This document shows, in pieces, positions 5,289 through 5,502 of a stretch of DNA of 5,502 nt. Each line of letters starts with the position of its first letter. Within the stretch, counting starts at the first letter, position 1. Position numbers and translations under genes: made by a program. The stretch is from Coriobacteriales bacterium (GTDB taxonomy: Bacteria; Actinomycetota; Coriobacteriia; Coriobacteriales; UBA8131): positions 1 through 5,502 of the forward strand of contig JAISJA010000052.1 in NCBI GenBank assembly GCA_031261765.1, in the 5' to 3' direction. The notes below the pieces were generated by a model, which worked only from the letters and a program-made list of their open reading frames with translations, was not told where the DNA came from and did no database searches.

Positions 5289-5502
5289 GCGCTATACAGG
5301 TCATATTCATGGCGTTTGCGCACGACTATGGCCAGTATCGTTATAAACGCGGCGAGCAACAGGACAGACGCCCCTATTACCATGAACAGCAACTGCCATG
5401 GCGTTTGCGGCGACGCTGCGGCAAGCGGCACTTCTCCTTCGTCTATGTCAAAGACGATGCCGTCGCCTTCAAGCAGCTGCGAACCTGACACGTTTGGTAC
5501 TT
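5285..5502 (-). CDS. C-terminal membrane anchor of a probable surface protein (5' end outside window)
   Basis: The frame is open to the right edge of the window, so the visible 71 residues are probably the end of a larger protein; the GTG at 5491 need not be a start. Numbering from that codon, there is an acidic stretch (EGDGIVFDIDEGEVP, 8-22), then PLAAASPQTP, one long hydrophobic helix at about 33-57 (LLFMVIGASVLLLAAFITIL), and a basic then polar tail RKRHEYDLYSA. This order (acidic stalk, helix, RKR) is that of a single-pass protein with the bulk outside the cell. SPQTP sits where a sortase LPXTG motif would be, but it lacks the Leu and the Gly, so sortase anchoring is not supported. The substrate or role is unknown. 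The stop codon lies in the last unit of the tandem array. Confidence 0.6.
   Translation of the reverse strand, partial: VPNVSGSQLLEGDGIVFDIDEGEVPLAAASPQTPWQLLFMVIGASVLLLAAFITILAIVVRKRHEYDLYSA

Noticed and set aside
1..5502. tRNA, rRNA, transposase or integrase genes.
   Set aside because: None recognised; nearly all sequence is accounted for by the genes and repeats listed.

Overview
The window suggests an anaerobic or strongly redox-active Gram-positive-type bacterium. It carries RNase Y, a PF06541-type membrane protein, a two-cluster ferredoxin fused to DUF169, and the tail of an apparent wall/membrane-anchored surface protein. By eye the DNA is moderately GC-rich. My best guess is an actinobacterium of the Coriobacteriia/Eggerthellales type, but this rests on general resemblance only and is not secure. 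Isoleucine is written almost only as ATA in every gene I read, which is odd for DNA that is not AT-rich.

Layout: (1) 1-717, plus strand: the C-terminal part of RNase Y (rny), cut by the window start. (2) 725-1174, minus: a GNAT acetyltransferase with a C-terminal cysteine cluster, convergent with rny and only 7 bases from it. (3) 1187-1251: a REP-like palindrome followed by two 21-bp units. (4) 1261-4371, minus: a tightly overlapping operon in transcription order ilvB (acetolactate synthase large subunit), ilvN (very short ACT-only regulatory subunit) and a ferredoxin-DUF169 protein. Overlaps are 8 bp and 4 bp. (5) 4372-4473: a divergent promoter region with a good extended -10 for the rightward gene. 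(6) 4474-5172, plus: a five-helix PF06541 membrane protein. (7) 5156-5288: a 16-17 bp degenerate tandem array filling the convergent gap and supplying the stop codons of both flanking genes. (8) 5285-5502, minus: the C-terminal membrane anchor of a protein whose N-terminus lies outside the window.

The most notable feature is a composite palindromic repeat of about 210 bp (3144-3360) inside the ilvB reading frame. It is the same family as the intergenic repeat at 1187-1251. It is translated in frame as roughly 70 residues, including heptapeptides of the form PLRHPGV, in the linker between the central domain and the C-terminal ThDP-binding domain. All expected acetolactate synthase motifs remain on both sides, so the gene looks intact. 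This resembles the behaviour described for Rickettsia palindromic elements: selfish or repetitive DNA tolerated inside a protein.

Functionally, IlvB and IlvN make the first common step of branched-chain amino acid synthesis. The translationally coupled ferredoxin-DUF169 protein hints at an undefined redox partner or co-regulated function. RNase Y (mRNA turnover), the GNAT, the PF06541 protein and the surface protein are not obviously connected to that pathway.
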